NCBI RefSeq assembly: GCF_026248825.1
Contig: NZ_CP110973.1
Span: 4,795,501 to 4,859,500 of the forward strand
Origin: Larkinella insperata
GTDB taxonomy: Bacteria; Bacteroidota; Bacteroidia; Cytophagales; Spirosomataceae
Length of the DNA stretch: 64,000 nt
Direction of reading: 5' to 3'
The notes under the pieces were generated by a model. The model saw nothing but the letters and a program-made list of their open reading frames with translations, ran no database searches and was not told the origin of the DNA. Position numbers and translations under genes: made by a program. This document shows positions 1 to 8,129 of this stretch, piece after piece. Position 1 is the stretch's first letter. The number at the start of each line of letters is the position of its first letter.

Positions 1-639
1 GACGACGATCTGGCGACGGACCCGCAAATCTGGGCACCGGGCGTGATGGGCGGCTGGGGCGATTTCAGCGCCAATCCGATCTGGGAGCGCACGTATCCGG
101 CGGGACCGCGCAAGGCCGCTTACCTGATCACGGAATACAACGGTGTTCCGTACACCAAGTGGCCGGGCAACCAGGCGGCTTACATCCGCAAATACCTGAA
201 CATTTCGACGGCCGATTTCAACAGCTACCGCTCGACCTCGAACATCCCGATTCTGCGGTTTGCCGACGTGCTGCTGATCTTTGCCGAAGCCGAGAACATG
301 GCGAAAGGTGCACCCACCCAGGCCGCCGTGGATGCCGTCAACAGGGTGATTGACCGGGCCAACGGCAATGTAGCGAATCCGGCTCGTCCCCGGTTAACAA
401 CCGCCCTGTCGAAGGACGCCTTCGATAAAGCCGTGATTGAAGAGCGGAATCTGGAGCTGTGCTTCGAATACGACCGCTGGTTTGATCTGGTGCGGAAACG
501 GATGCTCAAAGACGTTAACCCCGAGTGGACGGCCAACTTCTCGGAAGACGACTACCTGTTTCCGATCCCGGAAGCCGATTTGCGCATGAACTCGCTCCTG
601 GAACAAAATCCGGGCTATCCGACGCCCGCGCGAAATTAA
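1..639 (+). CDS. SusD/RagB-type starch-binding outer-membrane lipoprotein, C-terminal part
   Basis: This is the 3' part of a SusD-family gene; the reading frame is open from base 1, so the start lies outside the window. SusD proteins are surface lipoproteins that cap a SusC TonB-dependent channel and hand it glycans. The visible part shows the usual C-terminal SusD signs: the stretch FADVLLIFAEAEN, then a TPR-like helix pair, then ERNLELCFEYDRWFDLVRKRM. The last of these is close to the ERxLEFxxExxRWFDLVR signature also seen in the second SusD at 16576. It ends in a Pro-rich tail typical of the family. The matching susC is presumably upstream. A strong hairpin follows the stop, so this is probably the last gene of its transcript. 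Confidence 0.9.
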   Translation, partial: DDDLATDPQIWAPGVMGGWGDFSANPIWERTYPAGPRKAAYLITEYNGVPYTKWPGNQAAYIRKYLNISTADFNSYRSTSNIPILRFADVLLIFAEAENMAKGAPTQAAVDAVNRVIDRANGNVANPARPRLTTALSKDAFDKAVIEERNLELCFEYDRWFDLVRKRMLKDVNPEWTANFSEDDYLFPIPEADLRMNSLLEQNPGYPTPARN

Positions 640-647
640 ACCCGTAG

Positions 648-689
648 CCCGCCGAACGTTGGCAATAAATCTTCTCAACGTTCGGCGGG
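648..689. terminator. Hairpin downstream of the partial susD
   Basis: A perfect 13-bp inverted repeat (CCCGCCGAACGTT and its complement) flanks a 16-nt loop, starting 9 bases after the susD stop and 35 bases before the next gene. There is only a short T-rich tail, so intrinsic termination is likely but not certain. Confidence 0.6.
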
Positions 690-723
690 TCCTTTGCCGA
701 GTCGATCCTAACCGTTAACCGTC

Positions 724-3138
724 ATGAATTCTACACACCGTTTTCGTTTTTGGGGCAGCCTCTTGCTGCTGATCGGCGCTAGCTACTGGCATTCTTCCTG
801 CGCTCAGGCGTTGAAAGCCGCTTCTCAGAAACCGAATGCCAGCCAGCATTCAACGGGCCGCAACGACGCCTGGCGGTATGTGGGGCCGGGCGGGGGTGGG
901 GCCATGTTCAACCCGACGGTGAGTCCGCACAAGACCGACCAAGTGCTGGTCAGTTGCGACATGACGGGGGCGTATATCACCCACAACGCGGGGGAGCAGT
1001 GGCGGATGTTCAACCTCCGGATGCCCGTTCAGTTTTTTACCTTTGATCCGCAGAATCCGGATGTGATTTACGCCAATTCGCTGGCCTTATACCGAAGCAC
1101 CGACGGCGGCACCACCTGGAACGTCGTTTACCCGAATCCAGCCGATATCCGGGGTGTCGTGGCGCAGGGCGATCACGCGTCCGAAGTGCTCGTAACCACC
1201 GACAGCACCCGCCGAACCGTTCTGGCGCTGGCCATCGACCCGGCCAATTCCCGGAAACTCTACGCAGCCATCCGCATCGATCAAACCGTTGGGTTTTTCC
1301 AATCGACCAATTGGGGGCAAACCTGGACGAAAGAGCGGGAGTTACCCGAAGCCGCCAAAAACATCTACATCGATCCCACCTCACCGGCGAACGCCCGCAC
1401 GGTTTACGTGACGACAAAGAACGCCATTTACGTCAAAAAAGGAGCCGCCTGGACGGTTAACAAAGGACCGGAGGGCGTGCAAAACCTGACCGCATTTGCG
1501 GGCGGTTTTGACCCTAAACAGAAAAAGATAATCCTCTACGCCACGGCCGGAAAGTCTTATTTCAATGCAAAAGGCGATCCGTCGGGTATCTTTTTCACCG
1601 ACGACGGCGGGGCACACTGGGAAAACCGGCAAACGGGTCTGGTTGCCAGGAACGTTCCGGGGGCCGAACTGCCGGAATGGCGGGGCATTGGCACCAGCGC
1701 CGGGCATCCGAATGTGGTGTATGTCTCGTATGTCGGCATCAAAACGCATCCTGATAGTCTGTTTTTCGGGGTTGCCCGCTCGGATGATTTCGGAAAAAGC
1801 TGGAAACTGGTTTGGAAAGATCTCGACGGGAAGGGCCAGAGCGTTGCGACTCCCAACATAAAAGAGGGCTGGATCAACGAGCGGTTCGGGGCCGGCTGGG
1901 CCGGAAATCCGTTCAACCTGGGCGTGGCCCCGACCAACCCGGACATTTGCTACGGAACTGACTTTGGCCGCACCGTCAAAACCGTTGATGGCGGCCGAAC
2001 CTGGGAGCAGGTCTACACGAAAAAGGGGGGTGACGGCTGGGTTTCGCGCGGCCTGGAAGTTACGACGGCCTACAGTTTCGTGACCAACCCGTTCGATCCG
2101 AAGCACCAGTTTATCACGTACACCGACATTGGGTTGATGGAAAGCCGGGACGGGGGGGCGACCTGGAACAGCGCCACCCGCAACGGCGTACCCAAAGAAT
2201 GGGTAAATACTACCTACGCGCTGGTGTTTGATCCGAAGGTGAAGGCCCGGGCCTGGGCCGTCATGAGCGGTACGCACGATTTGCCCCGTCCCAAAATGTT
2301 TCGGCGAACCAGCCCGAAAACCTACCAGGGCGGTATTCTGGTTACGGACGACGCCGGCACCACCTGGCAGGTTGTCAGTCAGGAGATTGGTGAAGCAGGC
2401 ATGACCAGCCTTGTTCTCGACCCGGGCAGTAATCCGGCGGCCCGGACGCTGTATGCCTGTGCGTTTGGTAAGGGGGTTTATAAATCAACGGATGGCGGCA
2501 AAAGCTGGCAGTTGAAAAACAACGGCATTTCGGGCGAAGAACCGTTTGCCTGGAAACTCGTTCGGCGCCCAACCGATGGCGCGTTGTTTCTGCTGGTGGC
2601 CCGGCGCAATGACGACGGCACCATTGGCACTCCGGGCAACGGTGCGCTCTACCGCTCCGACAACGGGGCTGAATCGTGGACCAAACTAGGCTTACCCATC
2701 GAAACCAACAGCCCGGTCGATCTGGCCGTTGACCCCCAAGACCCCGAACGGCTGGTGCTGACCGCCTGGGGCCGCAAAACCGCCGGGAAACTGACGCCCG
2801 ACATTGGCGGGGGCATTTTTCTCTCGACAAACAGCGGCAAAACCTGGAAGCCGGTGTTCCAGAAAGACCAGCACGTTCACGACGTGACCATTGATTCCCG
2901 CAACGGCGTTTATTATGCCTGCGGATTCAACTCGGCGGCTTACCGGTCGGAGGACCGGGGCTTGACCTGGGCGCGCATCAAAGGCTATAACTTTAAATGG
3001 GGCCAGCGCGTCGAACCCGACCCGCAGAATCCGGAGAACGTCTACATCATCACCTTCGGCGGTGGCGTTTGGCACGGCCCGGCCCGGGGCGACAAAAAAG
3101 CCGTGGAGGATATTGTGACACCGGTCGTGGCCTACTGA
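724..3138 (+). CDS. Secreted Asp-box beta-propeller protein (sialidase/GH74-like fold)
   Basis: This is an 804-residue exported protein: a hydrophobic signal segment at about residues 8-27 contains SSC, so it may be a lipoprotein. The body carries about eleven Asp-box motifs of the S/T-x-D-x-G-x-T-W type, for example STDGGTTW, TDDGGAHW, SDDFGKSW, TVDGGRTW, SRDGGATW and STDGGKSW. Such motifs occur in sialidases, Vps10-like proteins and GH74 xyloglucanases, and the spread over 800 residues suggests the double seven-blade GH74 type. I could not identify the catalytic Asp pair of GH74, so the substrate is unknown. It sits between a SusD gene and a lyase-like gene, which supports extracellular glycan binding or cleavage. 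Confidence 0.8.
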   Translation: MNSTHRFRFWGSLLLLIGASYWHSSCAQALKAASQKPNASQHSTGRNDAWRYVGPGGGGAMFNPTVSPHKTDQVLVSCDMTGAYITHNAGEQWRMFNLRMPVQFFTFDPQNPDVIYANSLALYRSTDGGTTWNVVYPNPADIRGVVAQGDHASEVLVTTDSTRRTVLALAIDPANSRKLYAAIRIDQTVGFFQSTNWGQTWTKERELPEAAKNIYIDPTSPANARTVYVTTKNAIYVKKGAAWTVNKGPEGVQNLTAFAGGFDPKQKKIILYATAGKSYFNAKGDPSGIFFTDDGGAHWENRQTGLVARNVPGAELPEWRGIGTSAGHPNVVYVSYVGIKTHPDSLFFGVARSDDFGKSWKLVWKDLDGKGQSVATPNIKEGWINERFGAGWAGNPFNLGVAPTNPDICYGTDFGRTVKTVDGGRTWEQVYTKKGGDGWVSRGLEVTTAYSFVTNPFDPKHQFITYTDIGLMESRDGGATWNSATRNGVPKEWVNTTYALVFDPKVKARAWAVMSGTHDLPRPKMFRRTSPKTYQGGILVTDDAGTTWQVVSQEIGEAGMTSLVLDPGSNPAARTLYACAFGKGVYKSTDGGKSWQLKNNGISGEEPFAWKLVRRPTDGALFLLVARRNDDGTIGTPGNGALYRSDNGAESWTKLGLPIETNSPVDLAVDPQDPERLVLTAWGRKTAGKLTPDIGGGIFLSTNSGKTWKPVFQKDQHVHDVTIDSRNGVYYACGFNSAAYRSEDRGLTWARIKGYNFKWGQRVEPDPQNPENVYIITFGGGVWHGPARGDKKAVEDIVTPVVAY

Positions 3139-3263
3139 AGCGGCCGGTTCACCAATGGGTGAGCGCCCAGACCGCCGGTTCCCTTTTTCAGAATTTCGCT
3201 AAACTCGGGAAGCCGCCGTTCCCCGCCCAGAAGTGCATTTTTTATTTTGTATAGATCCGTTAA

Positions 3264-4661
3264 ATGAAAACAGTTATGAAAACTTCTTCCTGGTCGGCGT
3301 TTTTGCTGATCTCGATGCCGCTGGCGTTGCAATTGACCTCGTGTTTAAAACTGGCCGATCACGACATGGTGCCGGAAGGGCCCGCCGGAAAGTTCAGGAT
3401 ACCGGCCGCCAACGTCAGTACGCCAGCAGCCGTCGACGGTGTCAACATCAAAGACAATGTCGTCGATGGCAGTTTGTCGACCCGCTGGTCCGGCGAGGGC
3501 AATCCGCAGTACATCACGCTCGATCTGGGCCAGCCGGGCAAGATTGACTACATCCAGATGGGCTTTCACACGGCAGGTAGCGCCACCCGGACCTCCCGCT
3601 TCGACGTGGCGGTTTCGCTGGATAGCCTGAACTGGACGACGGTGCTCGCCAACCAGACCAGCGCCCCGGGGAATACCGACCTGCAAAAATTTGATTTCCC
3701 CGATCTGGAGGGCAAATACATCCGGATTACCGGGCGGGGCAACAGCCAGAGCGCCTGGAACAGCTACACCGAAATCGAAGCCTGGGGGTGGGGACCGACG
3801 GTTGAACCGCCGGACGAAACCGGGGGTACCGGCGAGCCACCTTACGAAGCTGGAACGCTTGACGTAATTGGAGATTGGGACACCGGCGACGCCAGCCAGT
3901 GGGACGGTATTTCGGCCCGCAGCGTGGCCGAGCAGTTTGCGGTGGTCACCTCGCCGGTCCGGCAGGGATCCTACGCGGCCCGGTTTACGGTTCGGCCCGG
4001 CGACAAAGTGCAGAAGGCCAACGGGAGCTTTACAAGTGGCGAACGGGCCGAAGCGACGCTCTGGAACTACCAACGCGAAACGCTCAACGACGAGTATTAC
4101 TACGGTTGGTCGACGCTCTTTCCGGCGGACTGGACGGAGCCGAAGCAGTGGGGTATTTTCATGCAGTGGCACGCCCACACGCCCATTTCTCCGCCGGTAG
4201 CCTTTAGCGCCCGCGCCAACAGCGTCCGGGTGGAAGTCAGTTCGGGCAACATCGCCAACGCCTACCCGACGGAGTTTGAAAAAACATACACCATCCTGAA
4301 CGACCTGAACAAGGGGCAGTGGAACGATTTTATCGTGCGGATTAAGTTCCGGCCGGATGCCACCGGAATGCTGGAAGTCTGGCACAAGCTGAAGTCGGAA
4401 AGCACGTTTAAAAAAGTCCTGTCGCTGAAAAACATTCCCACGCTGCAATGGACGCCCAATGCCAGCCAACTGGAGTCGGATTATAAAATTCCGTTTAAAC
4501 TGAACGGGATGGATGGCTACACCACGGGGTGCTACGTGCAGCACGGTTTGTACCGGCAGGATACGCCCGCCGTGGAGCAGGGCGGTAACATCAACGTGCT
4601 GTATCAGGATAACTGGAACCGCGGTACCTCGTTCAGCGCCGTCAAGGCAACTTTTAACTAA
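3264..4661 (+). CDS. Lipoprotein with F5/8-type C (discoidin) domain and polysaccharide-lyase-like domain
   Basis: This 465-residue protein has a signal peptide ending in the lipobox LTSC. Residues about 45-175 form a discoidin-like carbohydrate-binding module (DGSLSTRWSG, QYITLDLG, KYIRITGRG, WNSYTEIEAWG). A Pro/Gly-rich linker follows, then a jelly-roll domain of about 270 residues. This resembles the heparin lyase I/PL20-type fold (FTSGERAEATLW, WGIFMQWHAH, CYVQHGLYRQ). The architecture points to a surface lyase or binding protein acting on an acidic polysaccharide; the exact substrate cannot be read from sequence. A second in-frame ATG lies at 3276. The next gene, an amidohydrolase, starts 38 bases downstream and is probably cotranscribed. 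Confidence 0.75.
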   Translation: MKTVMKTSSWSAFLLISMPLALQLTSCLKLADHDMVPEGPAGKFRIPAANVSTPAAVDGVNIKDNVVDGSLSTRWSGEGNPQYITLDLGQPGKIDYIQMGFHTAGSATRTSRFDVAVSLDSLNWTTVLANQTSAPGNTDLQKFDFPDLEGKYIRITGRGNSQSAWNSYTEIEAWGWGPTVEPPDETGGTGEPPYEAGTLDVIGDWDTGDASQWDGISARSVAEQFAVVTSPVRQGSYAARFTVRPGDKVQKANGSFTSGERAEATLWNYQRETLNDEYYYGWSTLFPADWTEPKQWGIFMQWHAHTPISPPVAFSARANSVRVEVSSGNIANAYPTEFEKTYTILNDLNKGQWNDFIVRIKFRPDATGMLEVWHKLKSESTFKKVLSLKNIPTLQWTPNASQLESDYKIPFKLNGMDGYTTGCYVQHGLYRQDTPAVEQGGNINVLYQDNWNRGTSFSAVKATFN

Positions 4662-4699
4662 CGTCAAGGCGGTTTTTTTAGGACAAAAGACAATCGATC

Positions 4700-5815
4700 A
4701 TGAAAAAGGCAGGGCGGGGTTTTCGGTTCCGGGCGGTTTGGCTGTCCGCAGTAGGGTGGCTGGGCGTTGCGGCAACGGGCTATTTTCCGATGGCCGACGA
4801 GTTCTATTCGCGGGAAGACTTCTCAAACGTGAGTAAAATTGACGCGCACATTCACCTGAGTTCGGCGGATACGACGTTCATTCAGCAGGCCGTGCGCGAT
4901 CATTTCAGCCTGTTTACGGTCAACGTGGACGGCAAAACGTACCTCGAACAGCGAAACCTCGCCCTGGCCCATGTCAACCAGTATCCCAGGCGGGTGGCCT
5001 TCGCGACGACCTTTACCGTCAGCAACTGGAACGACCCCGACTGGCAGCCCAAAACCATTGCCGACCTGAAGGATTCGTTTGCCCGGGGCGCGCTGGCGGT
5101 GAAGGTCTGGAAAGGCATCGGCATGGAACTGCGGGACAAAGACGGCTCGTTTGTGATGATCGACGACCCGCGTTTTGATCCGATTTTCGACTTCATGGCG
5201 AAGAATAAAATACCGTTGATCAGCCACCAGGGCGAACCCAAAAACTGCTGGCTGCCCGTTTCGGACATGACGGTGGGGTCGGCCAAGCTGTATTTTACCC
5301 GCAACCCGCAGCATCACATGTTTCTGCACCCGGAGTATCCGTCGTACGAAAAACACATGGCCGCCCGCGACCGCATGATTGAAAAACATCCGGACCTGGT
5401 TGTGATCGGGGCGCACCTGGCAAGCCTGGAATGGAGCGTGGATGAGCTGGCCAAACGACTGGACAAGTACCCGAATCTGGCCGTGGATATGGCGTCGCGG
5501 ATCATGTACCTCCAGCACCAGGCCACCACCGACTGGCAGAAGGTCCGCCATTTTCTGATCAAGTACCAGGACCGGATTCTTTACGCCACCGACCGGGGCA
5601 ACTGGGAGGGCGTTTACGACAGCAACGAAGCCCTCAACCGCGAGCTGCACGACACCTGGGTCAGCGACTGGACGTTTCTGGTCACCGATCAGGTGATGAC
5701 CCACCGGCACGTGGTTGGCGAATTTAGGGGCCTGAAATTGCCCCGGTCGGTCGTTGATAAAATCTACCGAAAAAATGCCGAACGCTGGATTCCGGGTTTA
5801 GCCAAACTCCAGTAG
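4700..5815 (+). CDS. Amidohydrolase family 2 metal-dependent hydrolase
   Basis: This 371-residue protein has the TIM-barrel metal-site order of the amidohydrolase-2 family. The motifs are the HxH pair in IDAHIHLSS, a Lys in KVWKG, a His in ISHQG, a His in IGAHLAS and an Asp in YATDRG. The family includes decarboxylases and lactonases acting on ring or sugar-derived acids. A hydrophobic N-terminal segment (about residues 12-30) suggests export to the periplasm or anchoring in the membrane, which is less usual for the family. It follows the lyase-like lipoprotein closely and may process a released product such as a lactone. The specific substrate is unknown. Confidence 0.8.
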   Translation: MKKAGRGFRFRAVWLSAVGWLGVAATGYFPMADEFYSREDFSNVSKIDAHIHLSSADTTFIQQAVRDHFSLFTVNVDGKTYLEQRNLALAHVNQYPRRVAFATTFTVSNWNDPDWQPKTIADLKDSFARGALAVKVWKGIGMELRDKDGSFVMIDDPRFDPIFDFMAKNKIPLISHQGEPKNCWLPVSDMTVGSAKLYFTRNPQHHMFLHPEYPSYEKHMAARDRMIEKHPDLVVIGAHLASLEWSVDELAKRLDKYPNLAVDMASRIMYLQHQATTDWQKVRHFLIKYQDRILYATDRGNWEGVYDSNEALNRELHDTWVSDWTFLVTDQVMTHRHVVGEFRGLKLPRSVVDKIYRKNAERWIPGLAKLQ

Positions 5816-6019
5816 GACGAATTGCGTATAACGACGAGCGTTAGATCGTTTTGCCGGATGCATCACCGTACCGCTCACTCCCGTTACGACGACAGGCTCA
5901 ACCGTTCTGGCGGCTTTGCTCCTGATGCTTGCGGTCAGAGACGGCAGACCGTCCAACGGATAATGCAGCATTCGTTACGGACTCGTACCGCAGCGCAAAT
6001 GCTTACCGGTGAAAAGTTG

Positions 6020-6054
6020 CGCAACCGATTGTGTACCCTTCGCAATCGGTTGCG
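6020..6054. promoter_or_regulatory. Paired LacI-family operator-like sites
   Basis: Two sites each carry the LacI-family core AAnCGnTT: GCAACCGATTGT at 6021-6032 and GCAATCGGTTGC at 6043-6054. Their central CG steps are 21 bp apart, two helical turns. The sites are also inverted copies of each other, forming 11-bp arms (CGCAACCGATT) around a 13-nt spacer. They lie about 100 bp upstream of the kinase start. The LacI-type gene at the far end of this operon is the obvious candidate partner; binding is inferred. Confidence 0.55.
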
Positions 6055-6110
6055 TGGCAGAAAAAGGCACCAGGACGAAAAATAAGCTTATTTTTCAAGA
6101 CCCGCCCGGC

Positions 6111-6118
6111 TAGTTTTG
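6111..6118 (+). promoter_or_regulatory. -7 box of the sugar-kinase operon
   Basis: TAGTTTTG matches the Bacteroidota -7 consensus TAnnTTTG and lies 39 bases before the kinase ATG. No TTG element is visible at the usual distance upstream, so the promoter may be weak or activator-dependent. Confidence 0.4.
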
Positions 6119-6156
6119 TCTGGGCTTTCCACGTAACGTCTAACGAAAATCCCCCT

Positions 6157-7260
6157 ATGTCTTCCGAAATTACTACCTCAGCGCCTGGACGAATCTGCCT
6201 TTTTGGCGAGCATCAGGACTATTTAGGATTACCGATCATTGCGGCTGCCATTTCCCGGCGCGTGCAGGTGGCCGGACGATTGCGGTCGGATCGTCAGGTG
6301 ATTATCAACATGCCCGATATCAACCGCTGCGAACGGTTTGCGCTGGAAGCGGTTATTCCGTACCAGCACTCCAGAGATTACTTCAAAAGTGCAATTAATC
6401 TACTGACCCGCAGTGGATTGTCGTTTCCCAATGGAATGGATGTAACGGTTCACGGCACGATTCCCATCAACTCCGGCACGTCGAGTTCGTCGGCCCTGCT
6501 GGTAGCCTGGATCAACTGGTTGCTGACTAGCCAGAACCTGGAAAATGACGTGACACTGTCAGAAATCGGGGAGCTGGCCTACCGGGCGGAGGTGCTGGAA
6601 TTCGGCGAACCGGGGGGTATGATGGATCATTTTGCGACCGCCGTGGGCGAAGTAATGTACCTTGAATCGCAGCCGATGATCAAACTGGAAACCTTTCGGC
6701 CCAATCTGGGGACGTTCGTGCTGGGTGACTCGCTCGAACCGAAGGATACCATCGGAATTCTGAAGCACGTCAAATACGGGATGCTGGAAGCCATTCGCAA
6801 AATCAGGCTGCACGACGCTGACTTTTCGCTCGATACCGTCCCGCAGGAAGCCGCCCGGGATTATGCCAGGCTCCTGAACGCTGGGGAATTGAGCCTGCTG
6901 CAAAGCAATTTATCGGACCGGGATGTGCTGCGGGAAGCCCTGGCGATGTTCCGGACGACCACCATCAACCACCGGCGGATTGGCGAACTGCTCACCATTC
7001 ACCAGGAAAATCTGCGCGATCACAAGCGGGTTTCAACGCCCAAAATCAACCAAATGATCGACGAATCGCTGAAAGCCGGAGCCTACGGGGCCAAAATCAA
7101 CGGTTCTGGGGGCGGGGGCTGCATGTTTGCCTACGCGCCCGAAAAGCCCGAAGCCGTAGCCGAAGCCATCGAGCGGGCCGGTGGCAAAGCCCACATTATC
7201 CAGGTAGATACCGGCACCCAGGCAACCGTAAAATCACAACCCATATCCGTAAACGTATGA
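6157..7260 (+). CDS. GHMP-family sugar kinase (galactokinase-like)
   Basis: This 367-residue kinase has the three GHMP motifs. Near the N terminus is SAPGRICLFGEHQDYLG (residues 8-24), like the galactokinase sugar-binding signature. The ATP loop is INSGTSSSSAL at about residues 104-114. The C-terminal glycine-rich motif is KINGSGGGGCM. The family phosphorylates sugars, often at C1. I chose the ATG at 6157 because the protein then begins just before the conserved motif; the frame stays open further upstream but crosses the operator region. It overlaps the next gene by 4 bases (ATGA). A nucleotidyltransferase directly downstream suggests the product is a sugar-1-phosphate that is then activated. 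The exact sugar is unknown. Confidence 0.85.
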   Translation: MSSEITTSAPGRICLFGEHQDYLGLPIIAAAISRRVQVAGRLRSDRQVIINMPDINRCERFALEAVIPYQHSRDYFKSAINLLTRSGLSFPNGMDVTVHGTIPINSGTSSSSALLVAWINWLLTSQNLENDVTLSEIGELAYRAEVLEFGEPGGMMDHFATAVGEVMYLESQPMIKLETFRPNLGTFVLGDSLEPKDTIGILKHVKYGMLEAIRKIRLHDADFSLDTVPQEAARDYARLLNAGELSLLQSNLSDRDVLREALAMFRTTTINHRRIGELLTIHQENLRDHKRVSTPKINQMIDESLKAGAYGAKINGSGGGGCMFAYAPEKPEAVAEAIERAGGKAHIIQVDTGTQATVKSQPISVNV

Positions 7261-8117
7261 AAAAGAGATTGTTAGTCCTGGCGGGCGGCATGTCGTCCCG
7301 CATGAAGAAAGCCGCTGAAAACCTGTCGATTGACGATAAACTGGTGGAGCAGGCCAACACGCTCACCAAGGGCATGATTAGCGTGGGCCGCGAAGGGAAA
7401 TCCCTGCTCGACTACCAGATCATCAACGCGCAGGAAGCCGGCATTGAAGAGGTGCTGCTGTTGCTGCACCCGGACGACCAGATAACCCAGCCGTATTACG
7501 AAGACCGGCAGGCGCAGGGGGATTTGGGCCGGCTGACGGTTTTGTTTGCCCGGCAGTACATCGCCCCCGACCGCACGCGTCCGGCGGGTACCTCCGATGC
7601 GGTTTTGCAGTCGCTTCAGCAGCATTCCGATTGGCAGCAGGGTCGATTTGTCGTCTGCAACAGCGATAACCTCTACTCCGTCAGGGCTTTAACCCAGCTC
7701 TGGAATTGCGATTATCCCAACGCCCTGATCAGCTACGACCGCGATGCGCTGGGCTTTCCGGAAGAACGCATCAAAGCGTTTGCCCTGATGAAAACCGATC
7801 CGGACGGGTATTTGCTGGACATCATTGAAAAGCCGTCGGACGAGCAGGCGGATGCGTTGCGGCACGCGCAGGGACGGCTGGGGGTCAGCATGAACTGCTT
7901 CGTTTTCGAGGCCGCCCAGTTGATTCCGTACCTGGAAAAAACACCGTTCCACCCCATTCGGAACGAAAAAGAATTACCCACCACCGTTAGCCTGCTGGCG
8001 CAGGAGCAACCCAAGAGCGTCGGAACCGTGCCGTTGGCGGAGGTGGTCCCTGATCTGACCAGTAAACACGATATTGCCATTGTACAGGCTTATTTGGCCA
8101 ACAGTTTCCAGTTCTAA
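7257..8117 (+). CDS. Sugar-phosphate nucleotidyltransferase-like protein
   Basis: This 286-residue protein belongs to the NTP-transferase fold. It opens with LLVLAGGMSSRMKK, a variant of the nucleotide-binding GGxGxR signature, and has an Asp-containing metal motif in VVCNSDNLYSV. It then carries KPSDEQ and GVSMNCFVFE in the order usual for nucleotidyl-sugar pyrophosphorylases. The 4-base overlap with the kinase gene implies translational coupling. Together the two would convert a free sugar to NDP-sugar. An atypical 25-residue insert follows the first motif. The product could also be a regulatory homologue; activity is inferred from family and context only. Confidence 0.75.
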   Translation: MKKRLLVLAGGMSSRMKKAAENLSIDDKLVEQANTLTKGMISVGREGKSLLDYQIINAQEAGIEEVLLLLHPDDQITQPYYEDRQAQGDLGRLTVLFARQYIAPDRTRPAGTSDAVLQSLQQHSDWQQGRFVVCNSDNLYSVRALTQLWNCDYPNALISYDRDALGFPEERIKAFALMKTDPDGYLLDIIEKPSDEQADALRHAQGRLGVSMNCFVFEAAQLIPYLEKTPFHPIRNEKELPTTVSLLAQEQPKSVGTVPLAEVVPDLTSKHDIAIVQAYLANSFQF

Positions 8118-8129
8118 GCCCTCCTGATT

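Larger units (their letters stand above)
5816..6156. other. 341-bp intergenic region before the sugar-kinase operon
   Basis: No convincing gene is present: the one open frame begins with a rare start codon and has no family features. The notable content is two LacI-type operator cores (6020-6054) and a TAGTTTTG -7 box (6111-6118) before the kinase start at 6157. I see no terminator-like hairpin for the upstream amidohydrolase gene. Confidence 0.6.

Noticed and set aside
5822..6085. An 87-residue frame in the region before the sugar-kinase operon
   Set aside because: It needs a TTG start, has an Arg/His-rich composition with no protein family features, and runs through the operator-like sites and AT-rich promoter DNA.
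6031..6156. N-terminal extension of the sugar kinase
   Set aside because: It would begin inside the operator pair and adds 42 residues before a start that already fits the family.
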